From contig REDL01000045.1 of the NCBI GenBank assembly GCA_007693505.1, positions 62,001 through 126,000 of the forward strand: a stretch of DNA of 64,000 nt, read 5' to 3'. The translations under genes and the position numbers were made by a program. The notes beneath the pieces are model-generated. The model did not search any database. It saw nothing but the letters and a program-made list of their open reading frames with translations, and was not told the origin of the DNA. Shown here one piece after another: positions 17,817 through 26,400 of the stretch. The stretch is from Desulfovibrionales bacterium (GTDB taxonomy: Bacteria > Desulfobacterota > Desulfovibrionia > Desulfovibrionales > Desulfonatronaceae). Position 1 is the stretch's first letter, and the number at the start of each line of letters is the position of its first letter.

Positions 17817-19793
17817 TCACCGGGCCATAAAGGCCGTCTCCAGGGCCTGCTCCAATTGTCCCAAGGTAAACAGATCCCGAAGAATCAGTGGACGCTCGGC
17901 CGATGGGCCATGATCAAAAATCGCCACCAGAGGAATGCTTTGACTGCCCAATCCTCGCAATAGGGCCATGCCATCAGGGTGGTCATGGGTCAGGTCCACC
18001 CTGACTAGGCGAAAGCCATACCGGTCCTGAAGTGGGGCAAGGTTGCCCGGTGTCAGCACGGTTTTTTCCAGAAACTTGCAGTTCGGGCACCATTCAGCGG
18101 TAAACTCCACAAGCATCCGATCGCTGCCCAGCGCCTGGACGAATTCATCCGCGGAAAACATCTCCCACTCGCTGGACACAGGTTTGGCGCTGAGGGCCCA
18201 GCCACCGGTGGCCAGCAGAAGCACCAGGGCACCCGCCCGTATCGACCAGCGCCGCAATGCCGAGTGGGAAAGGTTCGTCCACCCGCCCCAGATCCAGGCG
18301 GCCATGCCGGTGACCCAAAACAGAATCAGCACCGGAAACAGAAACTCCTCGGGCAGAAACGTCAGCAGGTAGATACAGGTAGCCAACAGAAGAAATCCCA
18401 GGGCTTTCTCCAAATAGAGCGTCCAATTTCCCGGCTTGGGCAGGAAACGAACCAGGCTTGGAAAAAAACTGACCACGAAATACGGGGAAGCCATGCCCAA
18501 ACCCACGCAAAAAAATACTCCGGCCACCACCAGTGGCGGCTGGATCAGGGTCCAGGCCAAAACACCGCCCAGAAACGGTCCACTACAGGGCGTGGCCAGC
18601 AGCGTGGCCAGCATGCCAGTGAAATACGCCTGCCCCTCGCTGGACAAGGAGGAGTCTCCCTTGCGGCCCATCTTCAGATCGATCACCGGCAGGTTGAAAA
18701 CGCCGAACAGGCTCAGACTCAAGGCCAGCAAGAGTGTTGCCAAGACAATGACCGTGGACGGACTCTGAAAAATCTGCCCCCAGACCATCCCGGTCAAGGA
18801 AAGCAGAAAGGCCAGAAACATGAAAAATGTCAGAATACCCAACGCGAAAAGCTGGTTATGGTCTCGAAAGGCCTTGCGCTGTGTTTCCAGGTCACCGGAG
18901 GAGGCGTCCGGAATCAGCCCGCGCAGCTTCAGACTGACCACGGGGAGGACACAGGGCGTCAGGTTCAGGATCAATCCACCGAGCAGGGCCAGCAACAGGG
19001 CTTTGCCCAACCCGCGGACTTCCAGGCCGGGTTGATAGGAAATGGGTTCCAAACGGTGCGGTGCGAATTCCGCCGACGCCGTTGACTCTTCGACCAAAGG
19101 CGATGATTCGGGCCGGACAAAAGGGGTCGTCGTTGCCCCAGGAAAGGCGGTTTGCAGAAAATCCAACCACTCTCTGTCAGCTGGATCGAACATGTCGACA
19201 TCGCGCGAACGTGCAATCAGATCAGCCGGATCGTGCTCCTCCCGCACGTCAATGGGCCAGCAACTGCGATCGGAGCAGAGCAGCATCCGCAGATGGGTCT
19301 GGAGGACATCCTGTTCCAGCAAGTCCTCTGCTTCCGGTAAAACCATGAAGAGCGGAGTGCTCCCGGTAAAGGCCTCCACCATGACCCCGGGCTCAAGACT
19401 GTCCTCAATTTCTATACCCGACGGATACCAAACCCGGAGAAAGGTATTGTCCGGTGCGAGCATGGCCTGGAGCGTTGTCGGCAATCCTGTGGCTCCCGGA
19501 GTATGGCCGTAGACATACCAGCCTGGCGCAGGGGTAACCCAGAAGACCCCGAGTGTCGTCCCCGCTGGAAATGTGCCGATGTCTTCCGTCAGAAAACGGA
19601 TTTCCAGCCTGGATGAGTACGGTGCCGCAGCCACCTCGCCATGAACCTGTTGTGACCAGGGACCCAAAAACACCCCAATCAATACAAGCAGGGCCAGACA
19701 AAGCCTCACTGTCCGGCACGGCCATGAAAAATCCTGCCGACCAAGACGACCATGACGGCGTGACCACAGGCTTTCCATAAAAGTGCGCTTCAT
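17817..19793 (-). CDS. dsbD: Thiol:disulfide interchange protein DsbD
   Basis: This 658-residue protein carries electrons from cytoplasmic thioredoxin to periplasmic disulfide proteins. The start at 19793 has GGAGAGGAC directly upstream. A signal/anchor helix is followed by a periplasmic N-terminal domain with LLCSDRSCWPID, then eight predicted membrane helices with LNLTPCVLPVVSLK and ATPCSGPFLGG carrying the transmembrane Cys pair. The C-terminal thioredoxin domain carries AEWCPNCKFLE (CXXC). All three redox Cys pairs are therefore visible. It is convergent with the glycosyltransferase, 42 nt away. Confidence 0.94.
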   Translation of the reverse strand: MKRTFMESLWSRRHGRLGRQDFSWPCRTVRLCLALLVLIGVFLGPWSQQVHGEVAAAPYSSRLEIRFLTEDIGTFPAGTTLGVFWVTPAPGWYVYGHTPGATGLPTTLQAMLAPDNTFLRVWYPSGIEIEDSLEPGVMVEAFTGSTPLFMVLPEAEDLLEQDVLQTHLRMLLCSDRSCWPIDVREEHDPADLIARSRDVDMFDPADREWLDFLQTAFPGATTTPFVRPESSPLVEESTASAEFAPHRLEPISYQPGLEVRGLGKALLLALLGGLILNLTPCVLPVVSLKLRGLIPDASSGDLETQRKAFRDHNQLFALGILTFFMFLAFLLSLTGMVWGQIFQSPSTVIVLATLLLALSLSLFGVFNLPVIDLKMGRKGDSSLSSEGQAYFTGMLATLLATPCSGPFLGGVLAWTLIQPPLVVAGVFFCVGLGMASPYFVVSFFPSLVRFLPKPGNWTLYLEKALGFLLLATCIYLLTFLPEEFLFPVLILFWVTGMAAWIWGGWTNLSHSALRRWSIRAGALVLLLATGGWALSAKPVSSEWEMFSADEFVQALGSDRMLVEFTAEWCPNCKFLEKTVLTPGNLAPLQDRYGFRLVRVDLTHDHPDGMALLRGLGSQSIPLVAIFDHGPSAERPLILRDLFTLGQLEQALETAFMAR

Positions 19794-19881
19794 GTCCTCT
19801 CCACCTTGACAATACACTGGGCTAAAGTCTAAAAGTCTCGTCTTGCCGCAAGCGGCAGGCTTCCCATGCCGGAAGTTTCTC

Positions 19882-19957
19882 GGGTCACTAGCTCAACTGG
19901 CAGAGCAGCGGACTCTTAATCCGGAGGTTCAAGGTTCGATTCCTTGGTGACCCACCA
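19882..19957 (+). tRNA. tRNA-Lys (anticodon CUU)
   Basis: The acceptor stem GGGTCAC (19882-19888) pairs with GTGACCC (19947-19953), followed by discriminator A and an encoded CCA. The anticodon loop is CTCTTAA with anticodon CTT, and the T-loop is GGTTCGATTCC. One anticodon-stem base pair (the outermost) appears mismatched. A strong terminator follows 8 nt downstream. Confidence 0.96.
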
Positions 19958-19965
19958 AGAAAATC

Positions 19966-19999
19966 AAGGCTTACAGTCTACCCTGTAAGCCTTTTTTTT
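19966..19999 (+). terminator. Intrinsic terminator after tRNA-Lys
   Basis: AAGGCTTACAG (19966-19976) pairs with CTGTAAGCCTT (starting at 19983) around a 6-nt loop, followed by a run of eight T. It ends the tRNA-Lys transcript. Confidence 0.9.
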
Positions 20000-20381
20000 G
20001 TTCTTTGTTCCACACAGCCTGTTTGTTTCCTGCACGGTTCCTCTCCGCATCAACACCACTCTCCGTCAATGGCTACTTTTTTCTTCAATTTTTAAAGGTA
20101 TCGCCCGGCAAGTATTTGCGCAAGCGAACTTGCGTGAACTTTGGACCTGAACGTATTGTCCAGAGCAGCAGTGGCAAGATACGTCAATGGGCCTTCCTTC
20201 CCCACATCAATCGGATTCAAAGTGTGACCCTTGCCGATTCCTCCAGTAAATGTTCAAACTCCGCGCTCACCCGCTGGCACAGCGCCCCGGATCTCTCTTC
20301 AGCGCCAGGGCTCGACGTTCCGAATATCTGGGAAGTGAGGCATGATGAACACCTGGCAGACACGTGGTGGTCATTGGACAC
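20000..20381. other. Spacer between two tRNA terminators, no gene seen
   Basis: These 382 bases lie between the terminators of two converging tRNA genes. The open frames present lack ribosome binding sites and resemble no family. I see no integrase, repeat or attachment-like duplication of the tRNA 3' ends, so there is no sign of an integrated element here. Confidence 0.55.
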
Positions 20382-20407
20382 AAAAAAGCCGCCCCCAAAG
20401 GGCGGCT
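20382..20407 (-). terminator. Intrinsic terminator after tRNA-Ser
   Basis: On the minus strand AGCCGCCC (20407-20400) pairs perfectly with GGGCGGCT (20394-20387) around a 5-nt loop, followed by T6. It lies 15 nt downstream of tRNA-Ser. Confidence 0.9.
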
Positions 20408-20422
20408 GATTGCTTGAAATAC

Positions 20423-20514
20423 TGGCGGAGAGGGAGAGATTCGAACTCTCGGCACGGGGTTAGCGTGCACACGATTTCCAATCGTGCTCCTTCGGCCAGC
20501 TCGGACACCTCTCC
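20423..20514 (-). tRNA. tRNA-Ser (anticodon GGA)
   Basis: The minus strand reads GGAGAGG at 20514 and CCTCTCC-G-CCA at the 3' end, a complete acceptor stem with encoded CCA. The anticodon loop is TTGGAAA with anticodon GGA, flanked by a CACGA/TCGTG stem. The long variable arm (class II tRNA) fits Ser, and the T-loop is TTCGAAT. Confidence 0.96.
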
Positions 20515-20602
20515 TGCTTGAAAAAAAATTACATAAAGAATTGTTCAGAACTTGGCAAGTATTATTTTTCTCGATGATTTCGAAACCTGTCCAGGTGCAG
20601 CC

Positions 20603-20785
20603 TTATTCGCGTTTCTCCTGTTTTTGTCTCTTTTTTGACTTCTCCTGCTTCGACTCCGGATTCTTCGGCTGCGTACCGCAACCATTGGCCGGGCCTCAAC
20701 CGGAAAAACCTCCGCCTTTGCGCATAATAAACGCGAAAACGACCACAACCAGGATAATGAAGATCGAAGACAGAATGGTTTCCAT
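20603..20785 (-). CDS. Predicted 60-residue single-span membrane selenoprotein (in-frame TGA read as Sec)
   Basis: The ATG at 20785 follows a perfect AAGGAGG (20790-20796), 4 nt away. The first 29 codons encode METILSSIFI, a continuous hydrophobic helix to about residue 21, then MRKGGGFSG. TGA at 20696-20698 follows. The same frame continues for 30 codons, GPANGCGTQPKNPESK and then a Lys/Glu/Gln-rich tail, to TAA at 20603. A Cys sits six residues after the proposed Sec30, giving U-X5-C. The positive residues after the helix predict a cytoplasmic tail. A SECIS-like hairpin begins directly after the TGA. It lies 28 nt downstream of ruvX and is probably cotranscribed. The function is unknown. 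If TGA is simply a stop, the product is a 29-residue peptide. Confidence 0.72.
20656..20698 (-). promoter_or_regulatory. Candidate bacterial SECIS element downstream of the in-frame TGA
   Basis: After the TGA (20698-20696), an outer CCGG/CCGG stem (20692-20689 with 20659-20656) encloses an internal loop. An inner stem GGTTGC/GCAGCC (20683-20678 with 20672-20667, one G-U) is capped by loop GGTAC (20677-20673). The first loop G is 19 nt after the TGA, within the window known for bacterial SECIS hairpins. The E. coli fdhF element has the same GGUUGC arm and a GGU in its apical loop. In bacteria SelB binds this hairpin to deliver Sec-tRNA. That it works here is inferred. Confidence 0.7.
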
Positions 20786-20813
20786 GACGCCTCCTTGTCT
20801 TTTCCGATCAGGT

Positions 20814-21239
20814 TCAAGGGAGTTGAGACTGTCTGATGCATTCCAGATAGTCGTTGAGGATGACAACGGCGGCCTGTTGGTCGAGCACGGCCTTGATCTT
20901 TCGGCCGCAACGGATCCCCTCGCGCAGATTGCTCTCGGCCTCCACCGAACTGAAGGCTTCGCCCTGAAACACTACCGGCACGTCCGTTCGACGCCGCAGA
21001 CTTTCAGCGAAATTTCGGACCTGGCGGGTCGTTTCCGTATCCTGACCGTTCAGTGCTTGGGGAAGACCAAGCACAATTGTCTGAACGCTCTTCTGGGCCA
21101 CGATGGCCAATAAGTCGGCAAACAGCCGTTCCCGGGTGGTCCGCTCCAGGGTCGCATAGGGATGGGCCAAAAGTCCCAGCCCGTCGCTCAGGGCCAGTCC
21201 CACCCGCTTCGTGCCGTAGTCGATGCCCAATATTCGCAT
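20814..21239 (-). CDS. ruvX: RuvX/YqgF putative pre-16S rRNA nuclease (Holliday junction resolvase-like)
   Basis: This 141-residue RNase H-fold protein starts MRILGIDYGTKRVGLALSD, whose first Asp is a catalytic metal ligand. ETTRQVRNFAESLRRR and the conserved GEAFSSVEAE follow, and the C-terminal KAVLDQQAAVVILNDYL supplies the last acidic residues. In E. coli YqgF acts in 16S rRNA 5' maturation. The length is normal. The proposed selenoprotein follows 28 nt downstream on the same strand, and malic enzyme ends 117 nt upstream. Confidence 0.94.
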   Translation of the reverse strand: MRILGIDYGTKRVGLALSDGLGLLAHPYATLERTTRERLFADLLAIVAQKSVQTIVLGLPQALNGQDTETTRQVRNFAESLRRRTDVPVVFQGEAFSSVEAESNLREGIRCGRKIKAVLDQQAAVVILNDYLECIRQSQLP

Positions 21240-21356
21240 ACCCAGGCCCTATTTGCCAAATGACTTCGTGGAATAACGACCTCTTTGCCCTCTCTCTCTG
21301 GAAGAGGGCCGGGGCAAGCAGGCAATTTCCGAAAAGATTCTCTCCTGGAAATCGCC

Positions 21357-22763
21357 TTAGATTCTGGCAACTCCAGAGTCCCGGGCCGCCTGCTCGACTC
21401 GCTCGGCCACGGCATCGGCGACACCTGGATGAAAGGCGCTGGGAATGATGATCCCCTGTCTCAGCTGTTCGTCGTCCACACAATCCGCGATGGCCTGGGC
21501 CGCGGCCAATTTCATGGCTTCGTTGATGTCCGAGGCCCGACAATCCAAGGCCCCCCGAAAGATACCGGGAAAGCACAGCACGTTGTTGATCTGGTTCGGG
21601 TAGTCGGAACGGCCGGTGGCGATCAGGCTGTCCAGGTCCGCGATTTCCTCGGGCAGGATTTCCGGAATGGGATTGGCCATGGCAAAGATGATCGGCTTGG
21701 GAGCCATCTTCAGCACGTCTTCCCGTTTCAGGGTTCCCGGTCCGGATACGCCCACGAAGATGTCCGCACCCTTGATCACATCGGCAAGGGTTCCCTGCTC
21801 GTTGTCCGGGTTGAAAATCCGGGCGCACTCCTCCTTGACCGGATTCATGCCCTTGGTCCGGCCACGATACACCACCCCGGTACGGTCGCAAGGAATGATG
21901 TTTTTCACCCCGGCCTCGGCGAACATCTTGGCGCAGGCCACTCCGGCGGCCCCGAACCCGTTGACCACCATGCGCAGATCTTCAATCTTCTTGCCGGTCA
22001 ACTTCAGGGCATTGAGCAGGGCGGCCAGAGCCACCACCGCGGTGCCGTGCTGGTCATCGTGAAACACCGGGATGTCCAGCCGCTTCTTCAGCTCCTGCTC
22101 CACGATGAAGCAGTTCGGAGCGGCTACATCTTCCAGGTTGATGCCACCAAAGGACGGGGCGACCTTTTCCACGAAGTCGATCAGTTCCTCCGGGGTCTTG
22201 GTCTTCACACACAGCGGAAAGGCGTCCACTCGGCCAAAGGCCTTGAACAGCACGGCCTTGCCTTCCATCACGGGCATGGCCGCCAGCGGCCCGATGTCCC
22301 CCAACCCCAGAACCGCCGTGCCGTCGGAAACCACGGCCACGCAGTTCTGGCGGATGGTCAGGTCAAAGGCCCGTTCCGGCTCCTTGTGGATTGCCTGGCA
22401 GACCCTGGCCACACCGGGGGTGTAGGCCATGGCCAACTCGTCAGCGTTGTCCACGCTGGATGTGGGGACGATCTCCAGCTTCCCGCCGTCATGTATGGCC
22501 ATGGTTGTATCTGCTGCCCAGGAGTCAAGGACGAACGGCAGGGCCTGCAGCGCAGCGGCCACTTTTTCTCCGTGTTCCACGGAGGTGGCATAGAATTCCA
22601 AGGTTATTTCCTCGGCCACCGTATCTTCGCCCAAGCGCAGAAACTGAACCAGACGCGCTCCCTCGCGGCCCATGGTTTCCAGGAGCAAAGTGCGGTTCTC
22701 CTGCTTATTCTCCATGCGAATATCCATGGTAAAACTGAAGCTTGCGGAAAAGTGGGTGCTCAT
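21357..22763 (-). CDS. Malic enzyme (oxaloacetate-decarboxylating malate dehydrogenase) with an N-terminal ACT-like domain
   Basis: This 468-residue enzyme converts malate to pyruvate and CO2 with NAD(P). An N-terminal ACT-like segment (about residues 25-90) could sense an amino acid or other ligand. Malic-domain signatures follow: AYTPGVARVCQAI, VAVVSDGTAVLGLGDIGPLAAMPVMEGK and FHDDQHGTAVV. The NAD-binding domain shows VVNGFGAAGVACAKMF (about residues 235-250) and FAMANPIPEILPEE. Cofactor preference cannot be read reliably. The gene stands alone on the minus strand. Confidence 0.93.
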   Translation of the reverse strand: MSTHFSASFSFTMDIRMENKQENRTLLLETMGREGARLVQFLRLGEDTVAEEITLEFYATSVEHGEKVAAALQALPFVLDSWAADTTMAIHDGGKLEIVPTSSVDNADELAMAYTPGVARVCQAIHKEPERAFDLTIRQNCVAVVSDGTAVLGLGDIGPLAAMPVMEGKAVLFKAFGRVDAFPLCVKTKTPEELIDFVEKVAPSFGGINLEDVAAPNCFIVEQELKKRLDIPVFHDDQHGTAVVALAALLNALKLTGKKIEDLRMVVNGFGAAGVACAKMFAEAGVKNIIPCDRTGVVYRGRTKGMNPVKEECARIFNPDNEQGTLADVIKGADIFVGVSGPGTLKREDVLKMAPKPIIFAMANPIPEILPEEIADLDSLIATGRSDYPNQINNVLCFPGIFRGALDCRASDINEAMKLAAAQAIADCVDDEQLRQGIIIPSAFHPGVADAVAERVEQAARDSGVARI

Positions 22764-22824
22764 GACGAGTAGGGCTCCTCTTGCTGAGTGTTGACCTGAG
22801 CATCGGCCTCAGGAAATAAAATAC

Positions 22825-23166
22825 CTAGGATATCCGGACACGTTCTCCCCTGACGGTGATAATGGCGCCTTTTAATAAATGCTCTTGGTGTCGAAGAATC
22901 AACGTACGCATGATTTCCATCCTCATCTCGCTCCTTACGTCAGGAAGGCGTACAATGCCGCGGTGCATCTCGCCCGAGACATAAACAAGCTTCCAAAAGT
23001 CGGAATCAAGAGTCACCAAGATCCCTTCTTCAGCTGCAGCTTGTTACAACAAAACCAAGTCTCCTGGGTCAGGCCCCAAGGAGGCTACCGAAATTGTATC
23101 ATACCCCTCGCTTTGCAACCATTTTGCCAGCTTCCATCCCGCACAGCGATCAACAAGAAACTTCAC
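22825..23166 (-). pseudogene. DUF5615-family PIN-like toxin gene with an in-frame TAA
   Basis: From a GTG at 23166 the frame reads VKFLVDRCAGWKLAKWLQSE through GDLVLL (40 codons) and meets TAA at 23044-23046. The same frame continues QAAAEEGILVTLDSDFWKLV to RVRIS and a stop at 22825. The parts together match DUF5615 proteins end to end: an N-terminal FLVD metal site, then LVTxDxDF, then a C-terminal VRI. The TAA replaces a single residue, so one point mutation explains it. The gene overlaps the 3' end of a frameshifted DUF433 antitoxin gene by 17 nt. Restart at the downstream GTG would give only the C-terminal half. Confidence 0.83.
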
Positions 23167-23430
23167 CGGTCGTCCATTCTTGTTGTGGAGAGGTGTGCAC
23201 GACAAGGCTGTCGATGGAGTCGTGAGCTACGATTGTGTGGACATAGGCGATACAGGCCAGAATATCTTCCTGTTCAAGTTCCGGATAGACTTCAAGTCCT
23301 CCATCGAAGCCCCTTGAGCCAGAAGGCTCAGGATCGACTCGACGGAAATGCGCATGGCGCGGATGATCGGCTTGCCGCAAAATATTTCGGAGGTTGCGGT
23401 TATTCTGGAAAGAATGCTTTGCACGCTCAT
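23150..23430 (-). pseudogene. DUF433-family antitoxin gene with a frameshift
   Basis: The ATG at 23430 has GGGGGTGG upstream and starts MSVQSILSRITATS, followed by EIFCGKPIIRAMRISVESIL and LLAQGASMEDL, the DUF433 core. At about 23293-23294 the frame is lost. The neighbouring frame continues EVYPELEQEDILACIAYVHT to a stop at 23150, which is the rest of the same family pattern. Loss of one G would explain it. DUF433 proteins are usually antitoxins paired with DUF5615 toxins, exactly as found here. Both genes are broken, so the module is probably dead unless the lesions are assembly errors. Confidence 0.82.
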
Positions 23431-23456
23431 ATTGTCCACCCCCTTGCAATGACGCA

Positions 23457-26400
23457 TCACCGCTCCGGTACAAACCGAGCCTGCACAATGCGCTTTACGG
23501 CGTTCTTTTCCCAGTCCAGGCCGCCGAGCAGGGAGGCAAGATATTCGACGGTATGCCGAACCTCTCGTGGCCTTCCCAGTTCGTTCAGGCATCTTGTCAA
23601 TCCGATGCGGCAGGACGGGCATCCAACAAGGATCGGCTCGGGTGAATCCACTTGAGCAATGTCCGTGCGCAACTGATCGATCTTCCGCCGACGCAACTTA
23701 TTGTAGATGGCTGGAGAGGTCATGGCTCCCAGGCCGCTCTCACCGCAACAGTGCGGGCTGACCCGCACCGTCACACCAAGAAGTTTGCCCAGGGATTCGG
23801 CGTAAATCCTGGCTGCCTTGACTCCGTCCACCCCAGACCATTCACTATGGCATGCGGCATGATAGAGCACTTCCCGAACATCTGCCAGGGATTCCGCCTG
23901 CCGGGTCAATCGCGGGCCATGCTTCTGGCCGAGACGCTGGAGCAGAAACTGCAACGCGTCCTGGTGCTCAAGTACCGGACCGGAGGACGATGCCAGGTTA
24001 TACTCCCGCAGGCCTTCACGGCAGGATCCGCATGCCGTAATCACATGGGAAACCGTGAAACCCTGAGCCCTTGCCTTGTTCAACAGGCGGGTCAACGCGG
24101 CAATGTTCTGTTCCCGGTTGGCTCCGAAAGCCAGCTCCCCGCCCCCGGCCAAAAGCGGATATCCGCAGCAGAGGTGGGTTTCCGGGAGGAGAACCTGGCA
24201 GTCCGCATCCAGGAGCAGGGAAACGGTGGCCACGCCGATGGAACGAAAAAACAGTCCGGCACCGCATCCGGGAAAGTAGAGGACCGTTTCCTTGGCCTGG
24301 ACGGAGCGACCATTGCCGGCGGGAAGAAAAAATCCACCTTTGCCCAGATCCAGGGTTTCAGCCAAATTCTTCATTTCCATGGCCGGCCCCCGGCCTTGAA
24401 AAAGCGGATTTTCCGCCCGTTGCCGCCACCTGGATGGAATCAGCCCCACGGCCGCATTCTGAATGCCTTGGGCCACAGCCAGAAATTTAGCGGCCCGAGG
24501 CAGACGAGACGCCGGCTCCTTGGCCAAGTAGTCCAGAATCCGGTTTTTGAACGGATGCCCATCCGCGCCCTTCCCCTTCAGGTAGCCGCGCAGATCCAGG
24601 ATCACGTCCGGTGTGTTGATCTTTACCGGACAGGCGGACATGCATTTGCCGCAACCAGTGCAATGCTCCATCAGCTTGCCCAACTCCTTGAGCAGGCGCT
24701 GATCCGGTTGCCCGGATTGCAGTTGGGTATAGAAGACCGCCTCGATCATCGCCCCCATGCTGATGTTCTTGTTTCGAGGATGAAACAGCAGCCCCTTCTC
24801 CGGGAGATACATGGGGCAGACCTGTTTGCATTTGCCGCATCGGGAACACGTCTGAATGTTGGTCAACAATTTGATCAGCCGCGCCCGTTCCGGCAGGCCA
24901 CTTTGAGACAAGTCCTGGATCAACCGGTTGAACGAAAAGGTAAAGGGCTGAAACGGTTGTTCACGCTGGGTCAGTTTGCCGGGATTGATAATATTCTTGG
25001 GGTCCACCCGGAACTTGTAGTCTCGCAGGGCCTTGATCTTTTCCTCGGGCAGGAAGGCGATTTTGGTGATGCCGATACCGTGCTCCCCGGACACCGCCCC
25101 TTTCAGTTCCAAAACCTTTTTGAACACCTCACCGGCCGCTTCCTCGGCCTGATGCAGCATACTCGCGTCATTGGAGTTCACCGGGATGTTCACGTGACAG
25201 TTGCCATCTCCGGCATGCATATGGTTGGCCACGATGACCCGGGTGTTTCGCATCCGGGAAAGGATGGCATCCAGCTGCGGCTGCTGACGCGGATAGCGAT
25301 TGCGCAGATCCTGGAAAAAGAACTGGGTCTGGATCTCAAACTCCTGGTCGGAGAGTTCCTTGGCCGTGATCTCACCACGCAGAATCCGGGCACAGTAGTC
25401 CAGCTCCATCTCCACGAACTCGTCGCTGTCCGGAAGCCCTTCCAGACTGCCCACTTCATGCAGCGCCTTGCGATAAGCCTTGGCCAAATATCGCAAGTTG
25501 AGTTGCTCCAGGAAGTCGGAGAACTCCGGGATCACCTTCAAAGGAATGACGATGTCCTCGTTGATTTTGAACCCACTGGTCCGTCGCGTAATGGCACTCA
25601 GACGATGCCGGTCTTCCCAGAACACCTCGGCCTGACGGGCGTCTCTGGCGGTGAACACCTCCACGTTCTCATAAGGTCCGACGATATCCACCACCATGCC
25701 CACGGCCCCGTCCAGAGCGGCCTCGTCGTCGGAGTCCATCTGGATGAGCAAAACCGAAATCGGGTCACCCTCGTAGTGGGTGGACTTCTTCTGGTATTCA
25801 ATGGCCTGGACGTATTTCGGTCCGAACTCCTCCAAGGCTGACATCTTCACCAGGTCGCCCTGTTTTCGGATGGTATCGCGCATCCCTACCAGGTCGTTGA
25901 TCACCAGCATGGCCGGATGCATGCTCCGACCATAAAATTCCAGACAGAGCGTCCGGGAGTGGATCGGCTTGGGATGCAACGTGAAGCAGGCTTCCGTGAT
26001 AACTCCGTCCACGCCTTCCTTCTGGATGCCCGGCAAACCACCAAGATACTTGTTGGAAACGTCCTTGCCCAAATCCGCACCCCGGATATCGCTGCCATGC
26101 AGGGCAATGGTTTCCGTGACCTGGCCATGATCATCCAGAATTTCAAAAACCGCGACTTCATCAGATAGAATCTTATGTCGTGGATGATCCTTGCGACGGA
26201 CCTCGATCCGTTCTCCACTGGGCAGAACCAGCACGTAGCTCAGGATATTGTCCAGAGTGGTTCCGTATTCAAAGGCGAACGGGCCGCCGGCATTCTCGGA
26301 AATGTTTCCGCCAAGGGACGAGGCCGCCTTGGAAGCCGGGTCCACGGTGAAGAGCAAGCCCTTGGACGCCGCGGCCTGAATTGCATTCAGGGTGATCATC

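Noticed and set aside
20000-20381. Possible integration site between the two tRNA genes
   Set aside because: There is no integrase gene and no duplicated tRNA 3' end.
20484-21113. A 209-codon plus-strand frame over ruvX and the small selenoprotein candidate
   Set aside because: It starts inside tRNA-Ser and runs antisense to ruvX; no family features.
23652-25841. A 729-codon plus-strand frame
   Set aside because: It is antisense to the FAD/Fe-S dehydrogenase gene, a typical effect of high GC; no ribosome binding site or domain.
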